From positions 447,501 to 511,500 of the forward strand of contig JACVVK020000017.1 of assembly GCA_018292915.2 (NCBI GenBank): DNA of 64,000 nt. The letters run 5' to 3'. Of this stretch, positions 1 through 18,117 are shown piece by piece (within the stretch, counting starts at the first letter, position 1; each line of letters opens with the position of its first letter). The notes below the pieces were generated by a model. That model searched no databases and was not told the DNA's origin. It saw only the letters and a program-made list of their open reading frames with translations. This DNA comes from Batillaria attramentaria (Eukaryota; Mollusca; Gastropoda; Batillariidae). A program made the position numbers and the translations under genes.

Positions 1-183
1 GGTATTCTAGTCCACGTTTCACCAGCCCTCTAGATCTTCCAGATTTTATGTAAAAATTAATTCAGCCAGGGAAGTCACAAAAGCAATAGGGAAATCACAA
101 GACACGCACAAGCATCATCTGTCATACCACCAGTGTGAAGCTGACGTCAAACGCTTAGTTCACACTTCACAGACCGTGCACCG

Positions 184-363
184 GGGAGCCGGGGTGGCCG
201 AATGGTAGAGCGTTGGACTTCTAATGCTCGGGTTGTGATCGAGTTCGAATCCCGGCTGGGGCCAAATATTTCTGCTGGCCTTTTCCTCGTTGCCCCGTCT
301 TTGATATCAACCTTATGTGGTGGAAAAGGACGTTAAACTCCCAAACACCCACCCACCCACCCT
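184..363 (+). mobile_element. tRNA-derived SINE (family 1)
   Basis: The head has an A box (TGGCCGAATGGTAGAGC) and a B box (GAGTTCGAATCCCGGC) with an anticodon-like TCT. The body runs GCCAAATATTT ... CCCCGTCTTTGATATCA ... TGGTGGAAAAGGACGTTAAA, and the tail is (CCCA)n. Not a tRNA gene: stems do not pair and it is fused to the body. It recurs in the duplicated block at 14644. Confidence 0.85.
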
Positions 364-496
364 CGTCATGTATCATTCAGGTTAGACAACCGCACAGTTA
401 CAGCATCTCGTTACCCGGGCGACTGACACTGACTGGAGTGTGAGCCAAAAGAAGTTTTATTTACGCACGCGGATACCAAGGAGTCAGCTGGTTTGC

Positions 497-676
497 GGGG
501 TGGGGGTGGGTGTTTTGGTGTTCAACGTCCTTTTCCACCACGTGTGGATGACATCAAAGACAGGGCAACGAGAAAAAGGCCAGCAGAAATATTTGGCCCC
601 AGCCGGGATTCGAACTCATGACCCGAGCATTTGAGAGTCCAACGCTCTACCACTCGGCTGTCCCGGCTTCCCGGCC
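497..676 (-). mobile_element. tRNA-derived SINE (family 1)
   Basis: Same head, body and tail as 184-363, in reverse. It lies 134 bases from the forward copy, and the pair is duplicated as a unit at 14644-15163. Confidence 0.85.
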
Positions 677-721
677 CTTGTGGTCTGCCCGTAAGCACGG
701 ACACTGAAAACAAAAAGGAAA

Positions 722-950
722 TTACCCCCCCCCCCCCCAAAAAAAAAAAAAAACAAACAAAAAAACAAACAAACAAACAAACCAAAAAACAAACAAACAA
801 AACAAAACAAAACAAACAAAAAAACCAACAACTGACAAAACAAAACAAAAACCCCAGAAAAACTAAACAAAAAACAAAAACAAACAAACAAACAGACAAA
901 CAAAAACAAAACAACAACAACAAAAACACCAACAAACAATAACAACAACA
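722..950 (+). repeat. C-run and (CAAA)n low-complexity tract
   Basis: C and A homopolymers followed by irregular CAAA repeats; repeated in the duplicate at 16995-17145. Long low-complexity frames here are not genes. Confidence 0.85.
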
Positions 951-1175
951 ATAAGTAGTGACTGCAGCAGCGAAAAGTACTACTCAAAGGGACCGAATAG
1001 ATCTAGTGATTACTCATCCCATGCAGGCACAGTTCTCTCCCTTGCAGTGTCCACTTAGCTGTTCGTTCCCTTTGAGTAAATGAAACCAACAAACGCACAT
1101 GTATACATACTTATATGAATGCGTCTACACTCATATTCGTACACGGATATATACATATATGCATGAATACATACA

Positions 1176-1262
1176 CACCAATGTGCACACACACTGACAC
1201 GCACACGCACACACTGACTGACACGGCACACACACACTGACACCGTGGCACTGACACTGACT

Positions 1263-1339
<77 letters not shown>

Positions 1340-1356
1340 ACACACACACACACACT
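1176..1356 (+). repeat. (CA)n microsatellite
   Basis: CA repeat of about 90 bases with CACTGACA interruptions before it. The equivalent in the duplicate is 20146-20246. Confidence 0.9.
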
Positions 1357-1746
1357 GACGTGATCACGAGTCAGTACACTGATACACCGTCACACATGTC
1401 GCTTATCCAAACATGTACACAGGCGTACTCAAACATGCATTCAAATACATACATCCGCATGCGTACGCTCCAACAGAAACACCGCAAAGGTACGTAAATG
1501 CATACTGATGCGGCATTTACAGACGCGGTATACACACATAGGCCTACTACCTACACATACATATGCATACACACACACCCGGTGTATGCCCCCTCCTAAC
1601 CCCAGTCACGTGGCTAACAGGTCGAGGTCGTACCTTTAGCCAAGCCAAGACGTATCATTGGCTTGGTTCCCGAGTTAGCCCCCACCCCCCCCCCCCCCCA
1701 CCCCCGCATCCAGACACTATAATTATACTCCCTGCCTTTGCACTAC

Positions 1747-1895
1747 CGTGAGTTTGAATTGAATTCCGCCTGGAGCCAAATATTTGTGCTGGTCTTTTTC
1801 TTGTTTTTCTTTTCTTATCCCGTCAGTCTTTGATATCACCCGTACATGGTGGAAAAGGACGTTAAACTCACACTCACCCACCCACCCATCCACCC
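1747..1895 (+). mobile_element. SINE family 1 fragment (head missing)
   Basis: The body from GGAGCCAAATATTTGTGCTG to GGAAAAGGACGTTAAACTCA, with a (CACCC)n tail. It carries a T-rich expansion (TTTTTCTTGTTTTTCTTTTC) absent from the equivalent copy at 20625. Confidence 0.7.
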
Positions 1896-2704
1896 CACCG
1901 CCTCTGTGAAGTGAACAGCCTAACTGAACGCAAAACTGACTGACTAAATCAGTAAATGCAGCACGGCAATCAAAATAAATTACGTTGATGTGTCACCGGC
2001 GTTGTAAGACGTTTTTACTTTGGATAACAATCATGAGCTGAAAGATTGCCAGTAGCTGTCTTAAGCACTATATCAGTCTAAGGGGTCTGAAAATTTTCCG
2101 ACCGTGTCAGTGTTCGCATTTGAAAATTTACAACAAGCTGCACAGCAGACGGACTGGCATCCCGGTAATGGACCCTGAGAAGAACCAGTGACAGTCAGTA
2201 AAGACTGGAGAGTTCATTGAGAGGGACCAAAGCCGCTGATGTTCAAGTGCAGAAAATAGTAGACTGTGACGTGACTGACAAAACTAATGACACCATTGGC
2301 CAGATATTCTTGGTGAGGTATGTCAGTCAGGTTACCGGGTCATTGAAGTTAAACTGGGTCAAAGACTGACAACTGCACAGCTCGCAGTGAGTTCATGCCC
2401 ATCTGACCTCTAGTATAAGTACTCAGTGTGTACCAGTCCCAGACTCAACTCACCTGACCCTGTACCATCGGGCTTCACTGGCTACGCTTATCCTCTGCAC
2501 TGACCCGAAATCGGCTAACCGAGACCTGCGCCTATACAAGTGATACCTAAGGAGGAAAAAGTCAAAATACTCTTTGACAAGAAAGGTGGACAGTTCTGAA
2601 CAACTATGTGGTCAACGTGCTATTTCACAGTGTGCACAGAAGCGGTGAGTTCCAGGCTGTCGCATTCACCAGCACAGTATATTCAAATTTCAGCCTGATT
2701 AGAG
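1896..2704. other. No gene recognised
   Basis: Unique-looking DNA. 2455-2545 is an inverted relative of 4397-4474 (GTACCATCGGGC, TTATCCTCTGCACTGACCCG). No credible coding exon. Confidence 0.5.
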
Positions 2705-2712
2705 ATTATTGC

Positions 2713-4056
2713 CACTCTCTGGGGCACAGAGTCTTTCAGTGGAAAGTACCTCTGTGCACAGTGGGGAAATGGCGCTCACTGCGCTACCGTGACGGGCCTA
2801 AATTGTCTCGGTGCTCTCAAACACAAGGTCGCGCACTATGTCATCCTTGACCAGCTTTGAACCCAGAGGGATCCTCAGTGGCGCAAGTGATGGCAGGCTG
2901 TCTTCAGAGTGAAAGTAGGCGTGTTTCTGAATCAGAGACATACATAACATGTCTCTGTCTGAATGGACAGATCTATTCAAGTTATTACATTCAGTCCTAG
3001 AGCACGGGTGTGTATGCTTTTGTAATCGTCTCTTATTCCACCACAAGGCAGGTACGTGATCGTCTGCACTGTGCAATAATATTTGCCTGTAGAGTGCAAT
3101 GCTAGACTCCAGAGTGCAGTCCCTTTTCGGCGGGGCGTGAAAATGTGACTGCTTACACCCAGCGCCATTTTCAAAAATGGCGAATTTTTTTTTAGAAAAG
3201 CAGAGACTTGTGTGTCATATGAATCGATTTGAAACGAAGTCTTGAATATCCGACCACTTTTCGTTTGGGCAAAATCTTTGCCAGCGGACAATTATTGTTG
3301 CGCTTTGATGGCACTGTTTACGTGGTTCACTGATCCAACAGGATGTGAGTAAACGGCAAGGGGGTTGCACTCTGACAGGCCAAGGTGTTGCACTCTACAG
3401 GCAAGTATTATTGCACGGTGCAGACGATCACGTACCTGCCTTGTGGTGGAATAAGAGACGATTACAAAAGCATACACACCCGTGCTCTAGGACTGAATGT
3501 AATAATAGATCTGTCCATTCAGACAGAGACATGTTATGTACGTCTCTGATTCAAAAACACGCCTACTTTCACTCTGAAGACAGCCTGCCATCACTTGCGC
3601 CATTGAGGATCCCTCTGGGTTCAAAGCTGGTCAAGGATGACATAGTGCGCGACCTTGTGTTTGAGAGCACCGAGACAATTTAGGCCCGTCACGGTAGCGC
3701 AGTGAGCGCCATTTCCCCACTGTGCACAGAGGTACTTTCCGCTGAAAGACTCTGTGCCCCAGAGAGTGGTGCAATGCCTGTCAGAGTGCAACCCCCTTGC
3801 CGTTTACTCACATCCTGTTGGATCAGTGTACCACGTAAACAGTGCCATCAAAGCGCAAACATAATTGCCGTCCGCTGGCAAAGATTTTGCCCAAACGAAA
3901 AGTGGTCGGATATTCAAGACTTCGTTTCAAATCGAATCATATGACACGCACGTCTCTGCTTTTCTAAAAAAAATTCGCCATTTTTGAAAATGGCGCTGGG
4001 TGTAAGCAGTCACATTTTCACGCCCCGCCGAAAAGGGACTGCACTCTGGAGTCTAG
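2713..4056 (-). mobile_element. hAT-like non-autonomous element, outer copy split by a second copy of itself
   Basis: Identical 8-bp repeats ATTATTGC at 2705-2712 and 4057-4064 flank an element in reverse orientation. Its two parts (2713-3101 and 3777-4056) sum to about 669 bp including one inner target repeat, matching the 667-bp intact copies. Starts and ends: CACTCTCTGGGGCAC ... GTGCACTCTGGAGTCTAG-type. No long ORF. An 8-bp target duplication suggests hAT (inference). Confidence 0.85.
3102..3768 (+). mobile_element. hAT-like non-autonomous element, inner copy (667 bp)
   Basis: Flanked by the 8-bp repeat GTGCAATG at 3094-3101 and 3769-3776, both copied from the interior of the outer element. 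It starts CTAGACTCCAGAGTGCAG and ends CCCCAGAGAGTG; terminal inverted repeats are short and imperfect. Orientation is opposite to its host copy, producing the apparent long inverted repeat of 2713-4056. Confidence 0.88.
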
Positions 4057-4245
4057 ATTATTGCGTGCATGGGTTGTCCCCCGTGCATACACAGAACCGA
4101 GGCAGCATGTAATGCAGGCATTTCAGTTTCGTGGCTCCTTTGTGCTCTGCGGCCACGAAAATGCGTGCTTGTTGCTGCAATTGAAGGGAGACACCTCATG
4201 CGGGCAATAATCTCTGAAACAGGCTTAAAAGGTACTATGCTGGTG

Positions 4246-4398
4246 AATGGTAGAGCGTTGGACTTCTAATGCTCGGGTCGTGAGTTCGATCCCGGCTGGG
4301 GCCAAATATTTGTACTGGCTTTTTCATCGTTGCCCCGTCTTTGATATCACCCTATGTGGTGGAAAAGGACGTTAAACCCCCAAACACCCACCCACCCT
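4246..4398 (+). mobile_element. SINE family 1, 5'-truncated
   Basis: Starts within the A box (GAATGGTAGAGC). B box GAGTTCGATCCCGGC, body and (CACCC)n tail are intact. Confidence 0.8.
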
Positions 4399-4474
4399 CG
4401 GCTACCCGATTTCGGGTCAGTGCAGAGGGTAAGCGTAGTCGGTGAACGGCCCGATGGTACAGGGTTGGTCCCGG

Positions 4475-4793
4475 TGTAACAGGCCGGAGTATACTCCTGG
4501 CTACTGACTTTATACCCTCGGGTATAAAATAGCCTAGGCCGGTTCAATCCCCTGGGTATAGATCAGCCCAGGCCAGATTCAGAGTGCACCCCGGGGTATA
4601 GTCTGGGCTAGGCCAGTTTATACGGGGGGATAATCTGGGCTAGGCCAGTTTATACGGGGGATAGTCTGGGCTAGGCCAGTTTATACTGGGGGGATAGTAT
4701 GGGCTAGGCCAGTTTATACGGGGGGACAGTCTGGGCTAGGGGCCAGTTCATACGGGGGTATACTCCAGGCGGGGTATAATCTGGACTGCTACA
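4475..4793. mobile_element. 319-bp TIR element containing a minisatellite
   Basis: CCGG at 4471-4474 and 4794-4797 flanks ends TGTAACAGGCCGGAGTATAC and, reverse-complemented, TGTAGCAGTCCAGATTATAC. The paralog near 20895 has GGTCCCGGCACC with nothing inserted. The interior (4597-4760) holds about five to six units of 32-33 bp (GATAGTCTGGGCTAGGCCAG plus TTTATACGGGGG). Confidence 0.8.
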
Positions 4794-5092
4794 CCGGCAC
4801 CTCGTCAGTCAGTGCAGAGGAAGGGCCGGGTCAATGATCAGTCTTTCCAATCTCCGGATCAGAGGTCAGAGGTCACGCCGGGTCGTGCTAGGTACAGGTG
4901 TACTTTCTGTTATCCATTATATCACTTGAACAGCGAATCAAAGCGCGCAGCGGCGACGCGGGGTATAGTCCAAATGCGGCGGCGGGACGCGGGTGTTACC
5001 GGTGCGGCTCCCGCGTTAAGTGAGTGTGCAAAATCGCTGTGTCTGCAATGGCCATCCGGCTCACGAACCGTTCAGTATCGCGACTCACTGAC

Positions 5093-5359
5093 TTGGTATA
5101 GTTTGCCTGTAAGGGGGTGCAAATGTACACCAGTCAATTCCGTCGATAACAGTTTCGCATGAAGTAAATTCGTAGAACTGAAGAAGTCAGCGGCCACGTG
5201 ACTTCACCTCGCCAGACCCCGGCCGGGGTACCGGCATTTGCACCCCCTCCCACGTTGCGGGAAAACAGTCGCCCCCGTTAGTGGACGACTGTTTATGCCG
5301 AAATATCGACGGAATTGACTGGTATACATGTGCACCCCCTAACGCGCGAACTATACCAA
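5093..5359. mobile_element. MITE with about 54-bp TIRs (TTGGTATAGTT ends), copy 1 side
   Basis: The arms at 5093-5148 and 5305-5359 are inverted copies (about 85% by eye), beginning TTGGTATAGTTTGC and ending GCGAACTATACCAA. No ORF of interest. It is present at the equivalent site in the duplicated block, so it predates the duplication. Confidence 0.75.
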
Positions 5360-5610
5360 AATTTTAATTTCATGAGCTTCAGTAACGCGGCGTGGAGATA
5401 GGTAGCTCCTGGCAGCTTTGGAAAGTTACCTCCCCGCAGAGGTCTTACCTTCTATGCCTCAGCCGTAGGGGCTGGCATTTTTTCGCGTAGAGGCGGCTAC
5501 GCCGGTTAACCGAACCTGCGTCACGATAGATTGTTTTCGAACAATAGCACCGAGTGTATCCATCGGATTTCGGTCTGTCTGCGTGAAACCGAGACTGAAA
5601 GAGGTCGTTT

Positions 5611-5630
5611 CAATCAACCAATCAACGGCT
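5611..5630 (+). promoter_or_regulatory. Conserved CCAAT box upstream of methyltransferase copy 1
   Basis: CAACCAATCAACGGC lies about 300 bases before the start codon and is conserved at 22875-22890 before copy 2. No TATA box was recognised. Weak evidence for a promoter. Confidence 0.3.
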
Positions 5631-5923
5631 TTGAAGAACGCCTTACTACAACGCAAACCATGCTTACACGTGTACATGCTCAGTCACGTTTCAAATAACC
5701 ATAAATTATGGCTCTGCGTGCTGGTGACAGCGGCAATGATTGTCGAAGACTCGAAACTGTTAAAGCGGAGTAGCACCGCAATAATTCCATTCCATTTTGA
5801 CTACGCCCCGTGAGCGAGTGGTGACCTTCGCCGCTTCTACGCCGGCAGAACCAACCGCACTGGTTTTGCGGCGACCAACTTGACGTGCGAAAAGTGACGA
5901 GGGCGAGAGCGTGCATACTGGTA

Positions 5924-13282
<7,359 letters not shown>

Positions 13283-13519
13283 ACTGAAGCTGTGTTCAGT
13301 GTGAGAAAGGAGGTGGGTGTTGGGCGGGAAGGGGGAGGGGGGGGGGGGAGCTTACAGTATCATTTGGTGGTGGTTTGGGTCAAAAGTATGCATCTGTAGC
13401 CGAGTGGTTTGGACCCTCTCGCCCACTACCCTAGGTTCTCCGGCCAGCTGTGTGCCGCCGGCTTTGTTCGCCTGTAGGCTACCGCACGCGTGCAGCGTTG
13501 CGGATCCACGATAGCCACG

Positions 13520-14130
13520 TGTCAGTTAGTTGTGTTTGTTTATGTTCATTTAGTGCTAAATATCTCCGCAGTCGCTTAACCTAAAGTTATCATGGTAACT
13601 GTAGTAGTTTCGGAAGAGTTTGTACTTTTTAGTTATGTTTTGTTTTTAGCGCTGTTTTGTAGTTTAACGGGTGTATTATGCCATTTTCACCACTTTTCGA
13701 ATGCGTGGTCCCAGCCTTTACGCTCTTAAATCGGCGATAGGAAATTCTTTGTACATTGATAATGTGCCAAACTTATGCCATCCTAAAGTACTTTTCACGC
13801 TCTTTTGAATGCAGTTTGTTTGAGGTTTGTAGCTGTTGTATTACGCCCGCTATTGTTAGTTTTCTGTGTGTAAACAAACACAGATTTCGCTGCTACCCGA
13901 GCATCTAGCCTTTGTTTCTGCTGCGAGCGGCCGTTGCCTTCTTTGCGGGCCGCGCTGAGCGCATATAAGGAGCTGCGAGCCACGGTTCGCGGCGCGCTCA
14001 CACTCTCGCTCTCAGCCCTGCCGCTGGTGACTGCATTTGTTTGTATCCTGCTTGTTTTCCCGTATTAAAACTCATGTCATAGCGACCTCTGTGTTTGGTC
14101 TCCCTGCCTGCATGAACCGGACCCCTGACA
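13520..14130 (+). mobile_element. Probable solo LTR of a retrotransposon
   Basis: The segment begins TGTCAG and ends CTGACA, a 6-bp TG...CA inverted repeat. It has a TATA-like GCGCATATAAGGAG at about 13959, then a GC-rich stretch and ATTAAA at about 14064, the layout of U3-R-U5. No internal gag-pol region adjoins it. Flanking 5-mers (CCACG and CCCGG) do not match exactly, so the call is tentative. It lies 240 bases after the stop of methyltransferase copy 1. Confidence 0.5.
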
Positions 14131-14639
14131 CCCGGTTACACATCGTTATCTCTTCTAAAGTTGTGGAGAAAAAAGGATTTTTCGGCAATATTTTACACTG
14201 AATGGCCGAATGAAAAGATTCGTGGAAAGCTCTCACGTGCACTTTCCTACAATGAAACCCACATGGACTTACGTTATATTTTCATCCCAAACAAACCACC
14301 CCATAACCGCATGTATTGATGTTACGGGGGTGGGTCCCTTGGGGTATACGTGACCACACTGCACCACCGGGGTTCTCTCAGACCAGTCAACCATGTGAAG
14401 AAAAATCCCTGTCCCACTGCACTACTGAGCGGGCCACTCAAACACCTCAGTGCCAACCCGGGGATTGGATGATTTGGATCCCTCCGTACCGCCTGAAAAT
14501 TATCCCAAGTCCTCAGTGTGCGGCACAATACTGATATCCCGTAGTGCACGTTTTAGTTCCTACAGTATCATGATCAGTAATTTTACATCAGTAGGTCATA
14601 CATCGCCGGCTCTGAGCTCGTTTGGTTATGTCTCACATC
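14131..14639. other. No gene recognised
   Basis: Intergenic DNA between the probable LTR and the duplicated block; short frames only. Confidence 0.5.
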
Positions 14640-14643
14640 AGTC

Positions 14644-14834
14644 GTCATGTACCGGGGAGCCGGGGTGGCCGAATGGTAGAGCGTTGGACTTCTAATGCTC
14701 GGGTTGTGATCGAGTTCGAATCCCGGCTGGGGCCAAATATTTCTGCTGGCCTTTTCCTCGTTGCCCCGTCTTTGATATCAACCTTATGTGGTGGAAAAGG
14801 ACGTTAAACTCCCAAACACCCACCCACCCACCCT
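14644..14834 (+). mobile_element. SINE family 1, duplicate of 184-363
   Basis: Practically identical to 184-363, with the same flanking bases on both sides, marking the left part of the segmental duplication. Confidence 0.85.
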
Positions 14835-14967
14835 CGTCATGTATCATTCAGGTTAGACAAACGCACAGTTACAGCATCTCGTTACCCGGGCGACTGACAC
14901 TGACTGGAGTGTGAGCCAAAAGAAGTTTTATTTACGCACGCGGATATCAAGGAGTCAGCTGGTTTGC

Positions 14968-15163
14968 GGGGTGGGGGTGGGTGTTCTGGTGGGTGTTTTG
15001 GTGTTCAACGTCCTTTTCCACCACGTGTGGATGACATCAAAGACGGGGCAACGAGAAAAAGGCCTGCACAAATATTTGGCCCCAGCCGGGATTCGAACTC
15101 ATGACCCGAGCATTTGAGAGTCCAACGCTCTACCACTCGGCTGTCCCGGCTTCCCGGCCCTTG
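14968..15163 (-). mobile_element. SINE family 1, duplicate of 497-676
   Basis: Same insertion as 497-676 with an extra GGTGGGTGTTCT in the tail. Confidence 0.85.
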
Positions 15164-15530
15164 TGGTCTGCCCGGAAGCACGGACACTGAAAACAAAAAG
15201 GAGAATACCCACCCCCCCCCCCAAAAAAAAAAAAAAAAAAACCCAAACAAACAAACACCCCCTCCCCCCCAAAAAAAAAAACCCCAAAAAACCAAGGAGG
15301 AACGGCCCCGTCCTACAAAGTTGTTTCTCCAAACTTCATATTATTTTGTCTGTTTTGTTGTTATTGTTGCCGGTTCTCCCCTCTCCAAGTTCTACCAACG
15401 ACACTAGATCAAAGACCGTAGATACGGTCTTTGACTAGATCCTCTACGACCTCGACCGGTTAGCCACGTGACTGAGGGTGGGGCCGGGTGGGGGAAGAAG
15501 GGGGAGAGAGATAGAGAGAGGCAGAGATAG

Positions 15531-15709
15531 AGGGTGGGTGGATGGGTGTTTAGGAGTTTAACGTCCTTTTCCACCACAAAAGGGTGATATCAAGGACGGG
15601 GCAACGAGAAAAAGGCCAGCACAAATATTTGGCCCCAGCGGCCGGGATTCGAACTCTCGGCCCAAGCATTGAAAGTCCAACGCTCTACCATTCGGCCACC
15701 CTGGCTCCC

Positions 15710-15713
<4 letters not shown>
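15531..15713 (-). mobile_element. SINE family 1
   Basis: Complete reverse copy with tail GGGTGGGTGGATGGG, body CGTCCTTTTCCACCA and head ending GGCCACCCTGGCTCCCC, next to a (GA)n tract. Confidence 0.8.
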
Positions 15714-15764
<51 letters not shown>

Positions 15765-15837
15765 CAGTTCCGTGAACTAAACATTTGCCGTCAGCCTCAG
15801 GCAGGTCGTCATACAGAGAGAGAGAGATGACGTCAAT

Positions 15838-16180
15838 TCCGTGAACTAAACTTTTGACGTCAGCCTCTAGCACTGAGATCGTCTGAGGATGCTTGTTCAT
15901 GTCTTGTAATTTCCCTGTTGGCTTTGTGACTTCTCCGACTGAATTATTTTTCACATGAAATCTGGAAGATCTAGAGGGCTGATGAAATGTCGGAAGCAGT
16001 GACAATACTTGCAGATTTTGTCTGTGAACCAAACATTTGACGTCAGCCTCAAGCTGCTCGTCTGTCATGTGATACTTCTTCATATCTTGTGATTTCCTTG
16101 TTGTTTCTGTGACTTCCGTGACTGAATTAATTTTGATATAAAATCTGGAAGATCTAGAGAGCTGATGAAACGTGGACTTA
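15838..16180 (+). repeat. Two tandem units of about 185 bp (inverse relative at 1-180)
   Basis: Units share CGTGAACTAAAC-TTGACGTCAGCCTC, TTCATGTCTTGTAATTTCC, GTGACTTC-CGACTGAATTA and AAATCTGGAAGATCTAGAG. Positions 1-180 contain the same sequence in reverse (CTCTAGATCTTCCAGATTTT), so a third unit lies at the window's left edge. Confidence 0.65.
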
Positions 16181-16189
16181 AGTGCCTCG

Positions 16190-16713
16190 GGTTGTACTTA
16201 CGAAATTGCAAAATTGGAACTTTTTTTTTACCAGCGCTTCTCGCAGAAACGTGAAAAAATGTGTTTATCTAAAAGCTCTGTTATTCTTAATACTAAAGCT
16301 ATAATAGTGCAGTAGTTCATGTCATATGTGCAGTTGGCATAAGTGACAAAAATACCGGAATGATGAGTAATTTGAAAGAGTCTTTTCATAGATATTTGGC
16401 CTTATATGCAAACAACCCCTACCTCGGAAATATTTTTTTTACACAAAACCAATCAGAGCTACAGAGCTGTAGCACAAACCAAGGCAGTGTGATTGGGTGA
16501 ACTTCCAAAGTCTAGAAAATGAAGGAATTTGAACAACTTTTTCGAAAAAATTCGAAACATGACCGATTTTTTAAAATTGGCGATAACTCTTCTGAAAATG
16601 CGGCAGGCTAAAAATCGTGAAAGGTAGCTCTGGAGAAGGTGAATTCCCATTTTATCTCAAAGTAAAAAGGCCTCCAACGAGGTGGTTTAGGAGATAGTCA
16701 TCATTACATCCGT

Positions 16714-16799
<86 letters not shown>

Positions 16800-16985
16800 C
16801 TCCCGCCAAAAAGAACGCAGCAGCATAGTGTGCACGTAAGGTGTCTATGACGCAGATTTCGTTACGTCACTGTGTGCGTGAAAGTAAGTATTGTGTGGAG
16901 AAACGTCACAGTCTTGTTTTGTATCACTGAAACTTGCTGCTGCGCGTAGCAAAATCTGCCCCGTCTCATAAAGTTGTTTCTCTAT
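16190..16985. other. No gene recognised apart from a (CA)n tract
   Basis: AT-rich DNA. A segment at 16560-16700 (GGCGATAACTC) resembles the tandem-repeat sequence at 9170 and 9490, so it may be an old relative of that element. Confidence 0.45.
16714..16797 (+). repeat. (CA)n microsatellite
   Basis: Uninterrupted CA repeat of about 80 bases. Confidence 0.9.
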
Positions 16986-17301
16986 AGAGAAACAACTTAA
17001 AAAAACAACCAAACTGACAAAACAAAACAAAACAAAAAAAACCCAGAAAAACTGAACAAAAAACAAACAAACAAACAAACAGACAGACAAACCAAAACAA
17101 CAACAACAACAACAACAAAAACACCAACAAACAATAACAACAATAAGTAGTACTGCAGCAGCGAAAAGTACTACTCAAAGGGACCGAATAGATCTAGTGA
17201 TTACTCATCCCATGCAGGCACAGTTCTCTCCCTTGCAGTTTCCACTTAGCTGTTCGTTCCCTTTGAGTAAATGAAACCAACAAACGCACATCGCTGATGT
17301 A

Positions 17302-17617
17302 GTTTCAAAACCTCGTAACTCAAGTTTTGGCGGGAAACAGATTTTACCACCATTGCTATCCTTGAACGTTGTCCACCATGTGTAAAAAACTCGTAACCCT
17401 ATCTGATTTAGAACACTACAGTCTTCGTGAGTGGCAAAACCTCGTTACTGTTTTTTCTGAAACGCCTATGTGTACAAAACCTCGTAACATAACTTGCGAG
17501 GTTTTGATGGCAAGCGCGTTCGTACACCAAAACCTCGTATCCCAACTTACGAGGTTTTTACGCGCATTTCGGCAGGCAAATTGTTAACGGAACCACGAGT
17601 TGCAAGGTTTTACGGCC
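17302..17617 (+). repeat. Array of AAAACCTCGTAAC motifs in both orientations
   Basis: About eight copies of a 12-13 bp motif: CAAAACCTCGTAAC and close variants at about 17309, 17384, 17439, 17477 and 17528, with reverse-complement forms (TGCGAGGTTTTG, TTACGAGGTTTTT, GTTGCAAGGTTTTACGG) at about 17495, 17547 and 17600. They lie 0.5-0.8 kb upstream of the transposase-like gene, where subterminal transposase-binding sites are found in many DNA transposons (inference). Confidence 0.7.
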
Positions 17618-18117
17618 CCCCCCCCCCCCAAACCCCCCCCCCCCCAAAAAAAAAAACAAACAAAAAAAACAACAACAACAAAACCCAAACCAACAAACAA
17701 GGCGACCACAGCTGGCTTGGGATTCATAAAAAGTTTTTTTTTTCACCTTTGAGTGAGATTATGATTAGGGTATGTCATTGAATAAGGTCCAAAGTGTGTA
17801 ATGCAAGATTGTGTGTATTTTGACTTGTTTCTTCAGTTGTTCCATGTACCATGAGTCATGCAAACGGAATGTCGTTAGGATGGAATTCACGTTTAGTTTC
17901 ATTATGAGACTCGTGCTCGAGTATCAAGACCCAAAAGACCAAGTCAGGTTTCAGAGAAAATGTAATTTGTTAACAAAACGTACAGCTACAATTTTAGCCT
18001 GAAAATAAACCCTTTCAATGGTAACGTTACCTTGCATTATGTGCAAATACAGACACGTTATTTTTGTCAGCAGTGATCTTTGACAGTCATGCTAGGCGTT
18101 TTCCTTGGTAAGGCAAA

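Larger units (their letters stand above)
180..5900. repeat. Segmental duplication, left block (pairs with 14640-23150)
   Basis: Matching runs: 180-735 with 14640-15235; 810-1102 with 16986-17291; 1140-1895 with 20095-20745; 4400-4474 with 20815-20894; 4794-5420 with 20895-21860; 5420-5923 with 22682-23159. Gaps between the runs are insertions in one copy or the other. The block leads directly into the methyltransferase exons. Confidence 0.8.

Noticed and set aside
187..265. tRNA-Arg(TCT) gene
   Set aside because: A and B boxes are present, but acceptor and anticodon stems do not pair and it continues into a conserved SINE body found many times in the window.
522..987. Long minus-strand frames rich in F, C, V
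   Set aside because: Translations of the CAAA/C/A low-complexity tract and of the SINE; no start context, no domain, frames in several phases at once.
2608..3944. Several 60-112 codon frames repeated in both orientations
   Set aside because: They are parts of the 667-bp non-autonomous element, present in the same form at 22015-22681; no domain is recognisable.
13391..13420. Possible pol III A box (TAGCCGAGTGGTTTGGACC)
   Set aside because: No B box at the right distance and no SINE body follows.
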